64,000 nucleotides of DNA from contig CAWJNN010000054.1 in NCBI GenBank assembly GCA_963844115.1, forward strand, positions 62,001 to 126,000, given 5' to 3'. Positions 52,061-61,690 of this stretch are shown here, piece by piece. The stretch comes from CS4-C045 sp963844115 (GTDB lineage Bacteria; Planctomycetota; Planctomycetia; Pirellulales; UBA7805). The translations under genes were made by a program, and so were the position numbers. The notes beneath the pieces are model-generated. The model had not been told where the DNA came from. It saw only the letters and a program-made list of their open reading frames with translations, and ran no database searches. Numbering within the stretch: position 1 is the first letter of the stretch; each line of letters begins with the position of its first letter.

Positions 52061-53899
52061 CTAATCGCTGTTCTTAGCCTTAGGGTTGGCGGGTTTTGTG
52101 GCAAGCTCTTTTTCAAACGATTCCAATTGGCGTTGAATTTGCCCGGAATGCGGCTCAAGCCGCGCGGCTTGCTTTTGAAATTCGACGGCCTTCTCGATGT
52201 TGCCAGCCGCATAGTGACACCTGGCCAGCGTATCCAGGTATCCGGCAGCGTTGGGGCGAAGTTCCAGGGAGCGTTGCGAATAATTAATCGCTTCCTTCGC
52301 CAATTGGTCATCCTCTTCGGCCAACGTGTTCCCTACCAGCCATGCGAACTGGTTGTACGCCCGGGGGTCTTCGGGGTCATTCGGGATCTCTCGACGAAAG
52401 TGCTCTACGGCATCAGCGATTAATTGTTTCGTCTTCTGTTTTTCCTTGTCCGTGGCGTCAGGAAATCGGTACAAGCCGATCAAGGCGTCCGCGTCACGCG
52501 GATCTTCACCGATCGCCTTTTCGAGACGGTCTTTTTGTTTTTGCGAATCACCTTGCGCTGCATAGTGTTCTGCAAAGAAAAAGTGCATACGAGAGCGAAT
52601 GCCGTTCGAGTTTCGTTCAAACTCTTCCAATAGCGCCTTAACTTTGGGATCTGATTCGCTGCTAGTTATCAGATCCTGTAATACTTTGCCGGCCGCCTCG
52701 TCCTTTTGCTGATCGTGCAACATCTCCGACAGGCTGGAGATCGTATACAGCGCTATTTCTTGCCGCATTCGGGTAATACGAAGGACCATGCGGTATTCCT
52801 GCTCGGCCCATTCAAACCATCCGCGGCGCTGCAATTCGTATCCTATCCCCAAATGATTCCCTGGAAGGCTGGGGTTGAGTTGCTGGGCTCGATCGACGGA
52901 CTTTTGCGCTGCTTCGTCGTCGTTTAAAGCCTTTTGCGAGAAAGCTAACGAATAGAGAAGGTTCGGGTCTGCTTTAAAAATGTCGGGGAATTTCTGGCTG
53001 ACGGCAACGACGACGTGGACCGCGTCTTTGTCGATCAACCACTTGACCAGTTTCTCGATGCTCTCCGGATCTCGGGGCTGCAATTCGACAATTTGCTTTA
53101 TATAGGGCGCGGTTTCTTCCTTTTGGCCAACCGATTCCATGTTGTTCACCAATCGCAGCAGCAATGCTTGGACGATTTGCCAATTGGTCTGGCCTGTCGC
53201 ATTATTCCACAAGGTGTGTTCAGCGTTTGTCAAGGATTTCCATTGTTCAACGGATTCAGCGGGGTTTCTGCGAATGTCTACGTAAACACGCAGCCACTGC
53301 GCCGGACGTACCTTCGTATTCGCCAGATTCGCTTCAATGGCCTCGGCGTGCCGAGGCCAGTCGTAGTCGGCAACCGAGATGTCCATGATGGCGATGGCAG
53401 CGAACTTGGACACGACGGGCGATTCATCAAAGCGGACGATACGGCAGAGCGCATCGATCTCGGCTTTGCCACCCTGTTCCTTCAACCGATTGACTCGATC
53501 GAGACGCACGTTCTGGGTAAGGTCTCCATAGCCCTTCATGATCGAGCGGACACGGGCCGGATCGTTTGCCAAGGTCCATTCAATCTCGATCGCGGACATC
53601 AGATACCGAGCCCGCATCTCGATTTCGATATCTCGACTATTCTGCGCTTCGGCAAGTGCGTCGATTGCCGGCAGGCCAATCTCTTTGAGTTCGGTCTGCG
53701 CTCGTTCTCGCAATACGTAGTTGTCGTGGCCTAGCTGCTTGATGAGCCGTTCGATCTTGGCATTCAACTCGTCCGCTCGCGCACCTTCGTCCGCACGAGC
53801 CGCAGGCGGCCCAGCGACCACCAGAGCAAGGACGGTGCACAGAATCACAAATTTCACGCTAGTAACAGCGCCAAGCCAACGAAACGACTGCCGGTTCAT
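52061..53899 (-). CDS. Exported HEAT/TPR-repeat protein
   Basis: The 612-residue protein has a signal peptide (MNRQSFRWLGAVTSVKFVIL...AARA). A short HEAT-like segment follows (LIKQLGHDNYVLRERAQTEL, KEIGLPAIDALAEAQ), then a long array of TPRs from about residue 180 (NHLGIGYELQRRGWFEWAEQ, RSMHFFFAEHYAAQGDSQKQ, NAAGYLDTLARCHYAAGNIE). ATG 53899 has a GGAG site and gives a clean signal peptide. HEAT-plus-TPR proteins of this kind are common in planctomycetes and serve as periplasmic interaction scaffolds. No enzyme domain is present. Confidence 0.86.
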   Translation of the reverse strand: MNRQSFRWLGAVTSVKFVILCTVLALVVAGPPAARADEGARADELNAKIERLIKQLGHDNYVLRERAQTELKEIGLPAIDALAEAQNSRDIEIEMRARYLMSAIEIEWTLANDPARVRSIMKGYGDLTQNVRLDRVNRLKEQGGKAEIDALCRIVRFDESPVVSKFAAIAIMDISVADYDWPRHAEAIEANLANTKVRPAQWLRVYVDIRRNPAESVEQWKSLTNAEHTLWNNATGQTNWQIVQALLLRLVNNMESVGQKEETAPYIKQIVELQPRDPESIEKLVKWLIDKDAVHVVVAVSQKFPDIFKADPNLLYSLAFSQKALNDDEAAQKSVDRAQQLNPSLPGNHLGIGYELQRRGWFEWAEQEYRMVLRITRMRQEIALYTISSLSEMLHDQQKDEAAGKVLQDLITSSESDPKVKALLEEFERNSNGIRSRMHFFFAEHYAAQGDSQKQKDRLEKAIGEDPRDADALIGLYRFPDATDKEKQKTKQLIADAVEHFRREIPNDPEDPRAYNQFAWLVGNTLAEEDDQLAKEAINYSQRSLELRPNAAGYLDTLARCHYAAGNIEKAVEFQKQAARLEPHSGQIQRQLESFEKELATKPANPKAKNSD

Positions 53900-54068
53900 A
53901 GTCAGCTCCAGGGTCCGTGCCGATCGGAACGAGTGACGGCCACGATACGGTCTAGCATAGCGGAGTGCAGGCAAAATGCACAGCCAATGCTTGGCCCGGC
54001 TTACATTCTCCTTGGCCGCCCGCGACGGACCTAAGGGAAAACGATATCGACCGGAACATTCCCGAAGA

Positions 54069-54515
54069 CTAGGGGCCGGCCTGATCATCCATTTCTTGGA
54101 TGTACTTGCGCAGCCGTTCGTTCTCGTCCTTCACATGAAGCAGTTTCAACATGCCCTCGACTCGTTTAATGAGAGCATATTTATTCACCGGCTTGCTCAG
54201 AAAATCATCTGTACCAGCAGCAACCGCTCGTTCGATATCACCCAATTCGTTGAGTGCCGTCACCATCAAGATCATGATCGAACTGGTTTCGGAATTGTCC
54301 TTCAGCTGTTTGCAGACTTCGAAGCCCGACAGCTTGGGCATCATGATGTCCAGCAGGATGACATCCGGCCGAAACGATTTCACCTTGGCCATCGTCTCTT
54401 CACCGTCGTGGGCCACATCGATTTCGCAATCGATGTCCGTCAGGTACGCTTCGAGCAGTTCGACATTCGGCTGATTGTCGTCGGCAATAAGTATCTTGTT
54501 CTTTACGCCAGCCAT
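54069..54515 (-). CDS. Single-domain response regulator
   Basis: The 148-residue protein is one receiver domain: KILIADDNQPNVELLEAYLT (acidic pair), PDVILLDIMMPKLSGFEVCK (phospho-accepting Asp), MILMVTALNE (switch Thr) and DDFLSKPVNKYALIKRVE (conserved Lys). A C-terminal coiled segment ends LRKYIQEMDDQAGP. Without an output domain it probably acts by protein contact, in phosphorelay, motility or stress signalling. No histidine kinase adjoins it. ATG 54515 is used rather than the longer frame. Confidence 0.9.
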   Translation of the reverse strand: MAGVKNKILIADDNQPNVELLEAYLTDIDCEIDVAHDGEETMAKVKSFRPDVILLDIMMPKLSGFEVCKQLKDNSETSSIMILMVTALNELGDIERAVAAGTDDFLSKPVNKYALIKRVEGMLKLLHVKDENERLRKYIQEMDDQAGP

Positions 54516-54683
54516 GGCCCTTTTCCCCTTTAGTGTCAAACTCTTGAAGCCGCTTTACGCCTATATCACATGACGCGGTGCCAATTCGGATTGATACGAG
54601 GCGCGGGACGCGAGGCGCGGGCTGTGGGATGCGATATACGTGAACGATTCCCCAGCCGGTCGGTCGTGACGGACTTACCTGCC

Positions 54684-55973
54684 TCACACTTCATAGCCCG
54701 CATCCCGTATCCCGTATCCCGTATCTCGATTCCTAAATACAGAAGCCGGGACGGGAAAGTCCGTGCAGAGTTCCGACACGCCCTGCCGGATTTGTGCCAG
54801 GACATCGTCGCTGGGATCCTTGAGCGCTTGCAACATCCACCTGCCGATGATCTGCATCTGCTCAGTCTCCATACCACGCGTGGTCAGAGCCGGTGTGCCG
54901 ATACGAATACCGGACGGATCCAACGGTTTCCGCTCGTCGTACGGGATCATGTTCTTGTTCACGGTGATGGCACATCGGTCGAGCGCCTTTTCTGCCACTT
55001 TGCCGCTCAAGCCCAGTGGCGTTACGTCCACCAGTAACAGATGGTTGTCTGTGCCGCCACTAATCAGTCGTAATCCGCCACTCAAAAGAGTTTCGGCAAG
55101 TGCGCACGCATTGTCGATGACCTGTTGAGCGTATTGTTTGAATTCGGGACGGAGGGCTTCCGCAAAGCAGATTGCCTTGCCGGCGATGACATGCATCAGC
55201 GGCCCGCCTTGCGTGCCAGGGAATACACTGCGGTCAACGTCCTTGGCATATTCTGATCGGCTCAAAATCACACCGCCCCGTGGACCTCGCAACGTTTTGT
55301 GTGTCGTTGACGTGACAAAGTCGGAAACAGGCACTGGGTTGTCGTGCAGTCCGGCGGCGACCAGGCCGGCATAGTGTGCCATGTCGACGAATAGTTTCGC
55401 CCCAACCTCTTCCGCAATTTCGGCAAACCGGCCATGAGGGATCTCGCGCGGATACGCGCTGGCTCCCGCGACAATTAAGACAGGTTTGTGCTCACGAGCG
55501 AGTTTGGCGATCTGGTCGAAATCTAACCGGTGGTTCGTGCGATCGACTCCATAACTGACAAAGTTATACAGCTGGCCGGAAATATTGAGCCTCATGCCGT
55601 GCGTCAGGTGACCGCCGTGCGCCAGGTCCAGGCCCAACACGGTGTCGCCCGGCTTAATGGCTGTCAGATAGACCGCCATGTTGGCCTGGCTGCCCGAATG
55701 CGGTTGCACATTCGCATGCTCGGCACCAAACAGCTGCTTGACTCGGTCGCGCGCGAGATTCTCGGCAACGTCAACGTACTCGCAGCCACCGTAATAGCGC
55801 CGGCCGGGATAACCTTCCGCGTATTTGTTGGTCAATACGCTACCGACCGCTTGCATGATGGCGGGACTTGTGTAGTTCTCACTTGCAATCATCTCCAGCC
55901 CGTCCTCCTGACGTTGCAATTCGTCAGCGATGGAAGACCAGACTTCCGGGTCCTGCTGTTCAATAAAATTCAT
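54684..55973 (-). CDS. glyA: Serine hydroxymethyltransferase
   Basis: From ATG 55973 the protein starts MNFIEQQDPEVWSSIADELQ and shows EGLEMIASENYTSPAIM, NKYAEGYPGRRYYGGCEYVD, AHGGHLTHG, LFVDMAHYAGLVAAGLH and the pyridoxal-phosphate lysine in VTSTTHKTLRGPRGGVI. It interconverts serine and glycine with tetrahydrofolate and feeds one-carbon metabolism. The C-terminal tail (NRDTGYGIRDAGYEV) is encoded by the CCCGTAT-type heptanucleotide repeat. An 18-bp repeat abuts the start, where an in-frame extension from 56093 is possible but unlike the family. Confidence 0.94.
   Translation of the reverse strand: MNFIEQQDPEVWSSIADELQRQEDGLEMIASENYTSPAIMQAVGSVLTNKYAEGYPGRRYYGGCEYVDVAENLARDRVKQLFGAEHANVQPHSGSQANMAVYLTAIKPGDTVLGLDLAHGGHLTHGMRLNISGQLYNFVSYGVDRTNHRLDFDQIAKLAREHKPVLIVAGASAYPREIPHGRFAEIAEEVGAKLFVDMAHYAGLVAAGLHDNPVPVSDFVTSTTHKTLRGPRGGVILSRSEYAKDVDRSVFPGTQGGPLMHVIAGKAICFAEALRPEFKQYAQQVIDNACALAETLLSGGLRLISGGTDNHLLLVDVTPLGLSGKVAEKALDRCAITVNKNMIPYDERKPLDPSGIRIGTPALTTRGMETEQMQIIGRWMLQALKDPSDDVLAQIRQGVSELCTDFPVPASVFRNRDTGYGIRDAGYEV
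54695..54735. repeat. Heptanucleotide repeat in the 3' end of glyA
   Basis: Units CCCGCAT, CCCGTAT, CCCGTAT, CCCGTAT and a diverged CTCGATT run through the last codons of glyA. They are the same family as the 26-unit array at 20272-20453 and translate on the minus strand to RDTGYGIRDAG. A more diverged GACGCGAGGCGCGGG stretch lies further on at 54600-54620. Confidence 0.85.
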
Positions 55974-55974
55974 C

Positions 55975-56095
55975 GTGTTACCAAGAGTTGCTGTGTCACC
56001 AAGAGCCGCTCTGTCACCAAGAGTCGCCCTGTCACCAAGAGTCGCCCTGTCACCAAGAGTCGCTGTGTCATCAAGATTCGCTGCGTCACTCATAG
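55975..56095. repeat. 18-bp tandem repeat directly upstream of glyA
   Basis: About six units of the type GTCACCAAGAGTCGCCCT, varying mainly between GTCGC, GCCGC and TTGCT, begin 2 bp before the glyA start codon. Because 18 is a multiple of three, the minus-strand frame reads as repeated ATLGDR/TATLGD and stays open into glyA. The remaining 56096-56378 holds a CCACCCTTC-type repetitive stretch (56135-56175) and no gene. Confidence 0.9.
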
Positions 56096-56378
56096 ATTGT
56101 GTCACCACTCGCCGAAGCATACGGACCAAGGAGGGTCCACCCTCCACCCTTCGTCCTCCACCCTTCAACCTCCATCCTTAATCCAATTTTCCCGATTGTC
56201 GGACGCATCGGCTTACGACGAAGGGTCCGGGTAGTCGGCCAGGATTAAACTGATCATTGTTAGTCTGACTCTGATGTTGTCAATCGCCCAATTCCGCTGC
56301 TGGCTGGTTGCCCCTGACCCTGATATTATTCTAGCGTGCCTCGCGATTCGCACTTTCTACACGGGTCAAGCTTCGCCG

Positions 56379-57455
56379 ATGAGTACCGATCGCGTCGAAT
56401 TTCGAAATCTATCCTCCGCAAGCCGGGCTGGTCGCTGGAGTTGCTGGTTGGTCGTGCTGATCGTCGCGTTCTTGATCGGCTGTACAAACGACAATGCGCT
56501 GATCGTGTATACGGCGCTGGATTCCGAGTTTTCCGAGCCCCTGCTGCAACAGTTTTCCAAGGAAACAGGTGTGGCCGTTCGACCAAGGTTCGATACGGAA
56601 TCGAACAAGACCGTGGGGCTGACGCAGGCGATCATCAGTGAAGCGGGCGCCGGAAACGTGCGTTGCGATCTGTTCTGGAACAACGAAATCCTCAACACGT
56701 TGCGTCTCAAGCAGCGAGGGCTCCTCGACGTTTATCTTTCACCGTCCCATACCCCTTATTCAGAAAGATTTCGCGGATCAGACAACACCTGGCATGGCTT
56801 TGCCGCGCGGGCCCGTGTGCTGATCGTCAACACAACCCGTGTTCCGGAAGATCAGCGACCTACGTCGATTCTGGATTTGACGGATCCAAAATGGAAAGGG
56901 CAGGTTGGCATCGGCAAGCCGCTCGCCGGGACGACCGCCACGCACGCGGCCTGCCTGTTTGCCAAATGGGGTGACGCGAAGGCGAAAAAATTCTTTGACG
57001 ATTTGCGGAAGAACGAAGTAGCGATCGAGTCGGGCAATAAGCAGGTCGCACTCCGCGTGGCGTCCGGGCAGCTGGCAATCGGGCTGACAGACACGGATGA
57101 TGCCATAATGGAAAAAGAAAAAGGGTTGCCGATCGAAATCATCTTTCCGGATTCCGCACCTGACCAGCTGGGGACGCTGGTTATTCCTAACACACTGGCG
57201 GTGATTAAAGGTTGCCGACATCGTGCGGAGGCTCGGCGATTGATTGACTATTTGTTGAGCGAACAAGTCGAGCAACAACTTGCTGCGGGACCGAGCGCCC
57301 AGATTCCGCTCAACCCGAATGTCGAGGCCGCCGACCTCGACGCTCGCCTGACCCGGCCATCCGATTTCCACGCCATGGAAGTTGATTTCGAACTGGCTGC
57401 CGAAAAATGGGACACAACGGCCCAGTACTTACGCAGTCACTTCCTCGCGCCGTAA
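56379..57455 (+). CDS. Fe(III) ABC transporter substrate-binding lipoprotein
   Basis: The 358-residue protein has a lipoprotein signal ending LIVAFLIGCTNDN (lipobox LIGC). A type II periplasmic-binding fold of the AfuA/FutA/FbpA group follows: LIVYTALDSEFSEPLLQQFS, VAVRPRFDTESNKTVGLTQA, CDLFWNNEILNTLRL, WHGFAARARVLIVNT, QVGIGKPLAGTTATHA and NTLAVIKGCRHRAEARRLID. It should capture ferric iron or a related ligand. No permease or ATPase gene adjoins it. ATG 56379 is used, as it gives a standard lipoprotein signal. Confidence 0.87.
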   Translation: MSTDRVEFRNLSSASRAGRWSCWLVVLIVAFLIGCTNDNALIVYTALDSEFSEPLLQQFSKETGVAVRPRFDTESNKTVGLTQAIISEAGAGNVRCDLFWNNEILNTLRLKQRGLLDVYLSPSHTPYSERFRGSDNTWHGFAARARVLIVNTTRVPEDQRPTSILDLTDPKWKGQVGIGKPLAGTTATHAACLFAKWGDAKAKKFFDDLRKNEVAIESGNKQVALRVASGQLAIGLTDTDDAIMEKEKGLPIEIIFPDSAPDQLGTLVIPNTLAVIKGCRHRAEARRLIDYLLSEQVEQQLAAGPSAQIPLNPNVEAADLDARLTRPSDFHAMEVDFELAAEKWDTTAQYLRSHFLAP

Positions 57456-57500
57456 CCATTCGGCCGGTACCGCTGGGGGCTGGTTTGACGCTCGGGCCAT

Positions 57501-58378
57501 TCAACAGAAACGCAGCAGGACTCGTCTGCGGTCCCACTGAATAAAACCGGCTTTGTGGTAAAGAAATTGCGCCGGGCGATTCGTCGCGTCAACGGCCAGC
57601 GTCAAGCGCGCACGACCTGCTCGCTTTGCTTGTCGCTGAGCGTAATACGTGGCTGCAATGGCGATTCCCTGGCCTCGTCGTTCTGGCACGACTCCCAAAT
57701 AGATCATTTCCCATCGGTCGTCCGCCGGATGATCCGCCAAGAGTAAACATCCAACGTCTTCGCCGTCGAACTTAATCAGATACCAGTTCTGATCACGGCC
57801 TGCTCCCGCATATCGATAACCGTCCAACACATCATCCAGTTGCGCACGCCATTTAGGGCAGGGCAGTCCTGCGATGCTTCGTACGTTCTGCCAAGTAGGT
57901 GCTGCAAGCGTTCCTGCATGGTTGCCTGATAAGGTTCGTAGCTGATCCCTTCTGGTGTCCGCTTGTGCGGATCCGAAGGTCGTGACGTGCTAACAAGATA
58001 GTCCAGCTCGACGACGTGTTCGTAGCCCGCCGCGTGGAAGAGCTGTGCGAGAGACTCCTGGTGCAGATCCAACAGCACTTGTGCCAGCGTGACCTGACGG
58101 CGATCGATAAAGCCGTTGGCTTCGTCAATCAAGCGTGCTCCAATGTCGTCTGGTGCATTGTCCGTACGAGGACCGATTAGGGTCGCGATCCGGCCGGGCG
58201 AGATAATAACCCACAAGGCGCCGATTCGCCGGTTGCCTTCCAACGCTTCCAGCAAACGATCGGGACCTGTTTGCTTCGCACCATCTGCATCGGTTCCTAA
58301 CAGCCACGATCGCACATCGGCCTCGGTCCCCTCCGGCGCCACGCGAATCACATACGGTGTTCCATCGTCGCTGGACAT
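57501..58378 (-). CDS. GNAT-family N-acetyltransferase (two-domain), frameshift at 57841
   Basis: The first frame (MSSDDGTPYVIRVAPEGTEA, GNRRIGALWVIISPGRIATL, RQVTLAQVLLDLHQESLAQL, LGRTYEASQDCPALNGVR) ends in an unlikely tail. With one base added at 57841 (GCGC-CAACTG, which is TTG-GCGC on the other strand) it continues QLDDVLDGYRYAG, IKFDGEDVGCLLLADHP and the acetyl-CoA loop IYLGVVPERRGQGIAIAATY, then TRPAQFLYHKAGF-type sequence. The result is about 290 residues with an N-terminal degenerate and a C-terminal active-looking GNAT domain. The substrate is unknown. Confidence 0.83.
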
Positions 58379-58484
58379 GTGCGCCAGTTTATCGAGTAAC
58401 GGGCAGACCGCCAGTAGGACGCACCGGTTCTAAGCCTGGCGCACAGGCGTCGACGATCGTAGCGAGATCCCACGAGTCGATGGC

Positions 58485-59201
58485 TCAACTAGACCAGAAG
58501 AAGGATTTCTTGGGCTTGGCGGGGACGGGTCGAGTAAGCTTTATCGAGACGCCGAATCGTTGCGCCGCGTCGCCGGTCTGCATCATGCGGCTGGGCCGTA
58601 GCTGTAGCTCGCTGACAGCGGTTTCGTTGTCGACCTGACGGTATAGGTAGACACCTGGATCGGTCGAGGCATATTGTTGCATGCCCATTGGCGACGTTGC
58701 CCAGCCGACGAGCCGTCGTCCATCACCGGTATCTCCCTCGAACAGAATCTGCTGAAGCTGTTGCGTCTGCCCAAAATAGTACGTAAGTGAACCGGTGACG
58801 TCGTTCTTGTCGGTTCCCGTCACCAGCGGTACGCGGTATCCCACAAGATCGTTTCTTCGAAGACCCGTTGTCACCGTCGGCCAACGACCCAGCACCCAGT
58901 TTGGCGTGATCTTGAAATCGAACACTTCCTCCAGGCTCATGATCGGCGCGAGTTCAACGGGCAGTTGGGGACCGGATGACGACGATATGGTCCGAAACGG
59001 TGCGGTCGTATCCGTCAACGCGACGCCGGAACTGTTGGCGGTTATCGACGTTCCCGCGGCCGCGTACGGCTCCGTTACCGGGTTCGCCTGATCTCGGCCA
59101 TACCATCGATCCACGATCGACTCGACGCCCCCCTTTTCCAGAAGAAAGTAGGGAACTACAAAGCACGCGCCCAACAAAGGTAGTAAGGTGATGATTCTCA
59201 T
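58485..59201 (-). CDS. Conserved planctomycete exported/anchored protein of unknown function
   Basis: The 238-residue protein has an N-terminal hydrophobic anchor (IITLLPLLGACFVVPYFLL), a polar Thr/Ser-rich linker, and then a domain with LAPIMSLEEVFDFKITPNWV, LGRWPTVTTGLRRNDLVGYR, GSLTYYFGQTQQLQQILFEG and a Lys-rich end (AKPKKSFFWSS). I recall this pattern (FGVSIKLTRP near the C-terminus) from planctomycete proteins but cannot give it a function. The gap of 257 bp to the next gene shows nothing notable. Confidence 0.75.
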   Translation of the reverse strand: MRIITLLPLLGACFVVPYFLLEKGGVESIVDRWYGRDQANPVTEPYAAAGTSITANSSGVALTDTTAPFRTISSSSGPQLPVELAPIMSLEEVFDFKITPNWVLGRWPTVTTGLRRNDLVGYRVPLVTGTDKNDVTGSLTYYFGQTQQLQQILFEGDTGDGRRLVGWATSPMGMQQYASTDPGVYLYRQVDNETAVSELQLRPSRMMQTGDAAQRFGVSIKLTRPVPAKPKKSFFWSS

Positions 59202-59458
59202 TTCATACCAGTCTGCATTTGTTGGTAGACTCTCGACAGGCTCTCGCTACCGACAGATTTCCTCGTACTTCTTTATCGGCTCGCGGACGAAGCGTTCTTG
59301 GCCTGGTGGACCCGGCATTGACGAAGCTTCACCATGACATGCATTCGGTGCAATGTTGATGACCGACAGGACTAAACTGGCCGGAGATCCTGCCCGATGA
59401 ATCCCCAAAGAATCGCTACAATAGGAGCGAACTTTATCCCGTCGGTGAGGTATTCGGT

Positions 59459-60706
59459 TTGGAAGGAACAGGTGAGCAGTATCGGTGGCTGGTCGGCGAC
59501 GAGGCCGCCGCTGTTTTGTGCGAATACCAACATCTGGCTACCGATCCGTTGAAAGCGGTAGAATCCTTGCGTCGTGAACTGTCGCCGGCCCTCGCCGCAA
59601 TGGTCTGCGAGCAAATGGAATTGCGCCTCCGTGCCACACGCAAGTTTGCGATGGCCGATCGAATGTTCTTTACGCGACATGGTCTTGAACAATCTACGGG
59701 CGAAGTGGTCGCCAGGTACAAGGCGGCGCGCTTTGATTTCGCGGACGGCATCGTCGATCTCTGTTGTGGAATCGGGGGTGACCTGTTGTCACTGGCCAGC
59801 CGCGCCGCGCCGGATGCTGGACATCGCCTGGTCGTCGGTGTCGATCGCGACCCCGTTTCATCGCTGTTCGCTCGCTCGAACAGTGACAATGTGGGACGCG
59901 CCGCACGGATCGAAACGATGGAAGTGTCTGCGTTTGACCTGACAGCATTCGATGCCTGGCACATCGACCCGGACCGACGTCCGGACGGCCGTCGCACAAC
60001 TTCCCTGGAGCACTCGGAACCGTCGCTATCCGTGCTGGACGATCTAATCGACAGGAACAATAACGCTGCGATCAAGCTTGCACCGGCAACCACCGTGCCG
60101 GACCACTGGCAGCGAGAGGCCCAATTGGAATGGATAAGCTGGAATCGTGAATGTCGGCAACAGATCGCCTGGTTCGGCCGCCTGGCCCAATCGAGCGACG
60201 GGCAGGGCGCGGGCCGTCGTCGAGCCACCTGTTTGAGCAGCGACGGACAGCACCACACGTCCGTTGTCGGCGAGGCGAGTACCGAGCACATCGTGACGAG
60301 CACCGTAGGGCGCTACGTTTACGATCCCGATCCGGCAGTGCTTGCGGCCGATCTGTGCGGCGTACTGGCTGCTCAATGCGGGCTCTCGACGCTGGGAACG
60401 GACGCAATGTATTTGACGGGCGACCAATTCCTCACGAATCAGCCGTTGACTTGTTTCGAAGTCACCGAAGTAGTCCCCGGTGATTTGAGGCAGATCAAAC
60501 GACTGTTCAACGAGCGCGATCTGCGGCAGGTCGTTATCAAGAAACGCGGTGTGCCCAATGAATTCGCCGACCAGGTACGGAATTTAAAAACGAAAGGGGC
60601 AAAAGGGGACCGTGATGCGACGTTGATCTTGGCTCAACCCCAGGATCGTATCATCGCGATCCTCGCCAGACGAATCGCCCGCGAAGGCCAGATTCCGTCC
60701 AATTGA
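59459..60706 (+). CDS. SAM-dependent methyltransferase with THUMP-like C-terminal domain
   Basis: The 415-residue protein has an N-terminal helical region (RELSPALAAMVCEQMELRLR, FFTRHGLEQSTGEVVARYKA). The methyltransferase core has DGIVDLCCGIGGDLLSLA (motif I), VGVDRDPVSSLFARSN and a WHIDPDRRPDGRR motif. A C-terminal THUMP-like region follows (SRYVYDPDPAV-type, LRQVVIKKRGVPNEFADQVR, ATLILAQPQDRII). The family is thought to modify RNA, but its target is not established. The start is TTG 59459; no better one is visible. Confidence 0.86.
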   Translation: MEGTGEQYRWLVGDEAAAVLCEYQHLATDPLKAVESLRRELSPALAAMVCEQMELRLRATRKFAMADRMFFTRHGLEQSTGEVVARYKAARFDFADGIVDLCCGIGGDLLSLASRAAPDAGHRLVVGVDRDPVSSLFARSNSDNVGRAARIETMEVSAFDLTAFDAWHIDPDRRPDGRRTTSLEHSEPSLSVLDDLIDRNNNAAIKLAPATTVPDHWQREAQLEWISWNRECRQQIAWFGRLAQSSDGQGAGRRRATCLSSDGQHHTSVVGEASTEHIVTSTVGRYVYDPDPAVLAADLCGVLAAQCGLSTLGTDAMYLTGDQFLTNQPLTCFEVTEVVPGDLRQIKRLFNERDLRQVVIKKRGVPNEFADQVRNLKTKGAKGDRDATLILAQPQDRIIAILARRIAREGQIPSN

Positions 60707-60713
60707 TCGGCGG

Positions 60714-61610
60714 CTACTGACGCGCCGTTCCTGCCGCCGGTTTCGCGGCTGCCTTCAGGTCTTCGTCCAGCAGCTTTTCCGTAAACCGAGTACGGTATCG
60801 CATCGTGCTGGACTCGTTGGGGAACCCGGTGACGCGCCGATCGAGATCGATTTGCTGCCGAATGACTCGTCCTTTGTTCAAATCGAAATGAAGCTCGCCT
60901 TCCGTCCGCCGTTGCACTAATTGCGCTTCGATTTCCGGATCGTTGACGGGCGTGAGGATCTGGGTGGCAACTTTGATCGTGGCGATATCGTCTACGACAC
61001 TGGCAAGTTCAAAACGCTGTCGCATCTTGATTTTCTTCGTCCGGCCGCTGCGCAAAGGAATATCCAGCTCGTAGGGGAAGTTCCAGTCATCACCGATTGC
61101 AACTGATTCTTCCGGCAGTGGCATGGTCATTTGTGTCGAAGCGGTTCGTCCCGGCGCAAGTTCTTTGCGATCCAGAATCTCACCCGAGGCATCCATCCGG
61201 AAACGTGTAAGTGGACGGCCGACGCGCTTGGCTACCAGTTCGTAACCCGCGGGCGGCGTCGCGCCGGTTCGGCTGTCGAATTCGATCGGCTGACGTCCCT
61301 GAATATCGTTTTTCATGCGGACGTACTCGACCGAATGGACGATCGTGAAGATTTCGTCCGCACTGACCTCACTCACTTGCCACTTCTTGACCGACTCACT
61401 AACGGTTTCCGCGGTCTGGCTGGTACCGTCGATTGTGGTCTTGACGGTCGCCTGGTGGACGACCTCCCAGCGTACGACTTCGCCGGGAGCGAATTTGTAT
61501 TGAAGGTCGTATTTCTTGGTTCCCGACGGAACGTCAGCAAACGTGGGAGCCGAGAACAAAGCGTAAAGCGTGGTCGCCAACAGGCAACCTGACATCCGTG
61601 TCGATAACAT
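60714..61610 (-). CDS. Exported protein of unknown function (DUF6263-like)
   Basis: The 298-residue protein has a signal peptide (MSGCLLATTLYALFSAPTFA). A largely beta-stranded domain follows, with YDLQYKFAPGEVVRWEVVHQ, TTIDGTSQTAETVSESVKKW, EIFTIVHSVEYVRMKNDIQG, DDWNFPYELDIPLRSGRTKK and GELHFDLNKGRVIRQQIDLD. The pattern (start of strands with Lys/Trp and a late LHFDLNKGRV) occurs in planctomycete proteins grouped as DUF6263. That assignment is from memory and tentative. The gene is convergent with the methyltransferase, with an 8-bp gap. Confidence 0.75.
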   Translation of the reverse strand: MLSTRMSGCLLATTLYALFSAPTFADVPSGTKKYDLQYKFAPGEVVRWEVVHQATVKTTIDGTSQTAETVSESVKKWQVSEVSADEIFTIVHSVEYVRMKNDIQGRQPIEFDSRTGATPPAGYELVAKRVGRPLTRFRMDASGEILDRKELAPGRTASTQMTMPLPEESVAIGDDWNFPYELDIPLRSGRTKKIKMRQRFELASVVDDIATIKVATQILTPVNDPEIEAQLVQRRTEGELHFDLNKGRVIRQQIDLDRRVTGFPNESSTMRYRTRFTEKLLDEDLKAAAKPAAGTARQ

Positions 61611-61690
61611 GGCAATGTTTCCTTCCGTGGAAAAATTGGGCGGTGGACGCCCTTCGCATCGGTTCGCAGCTTCTGATCACCGATTACATT

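Noticed and set aside
55974..56168. A longer glyA beginning at 56168 or 56093
   Set aside because: The extension is repeat-encoded (ATLGDR units) and the family start MNFIEQQDP lies at 55973. It is kept only as an alternative.
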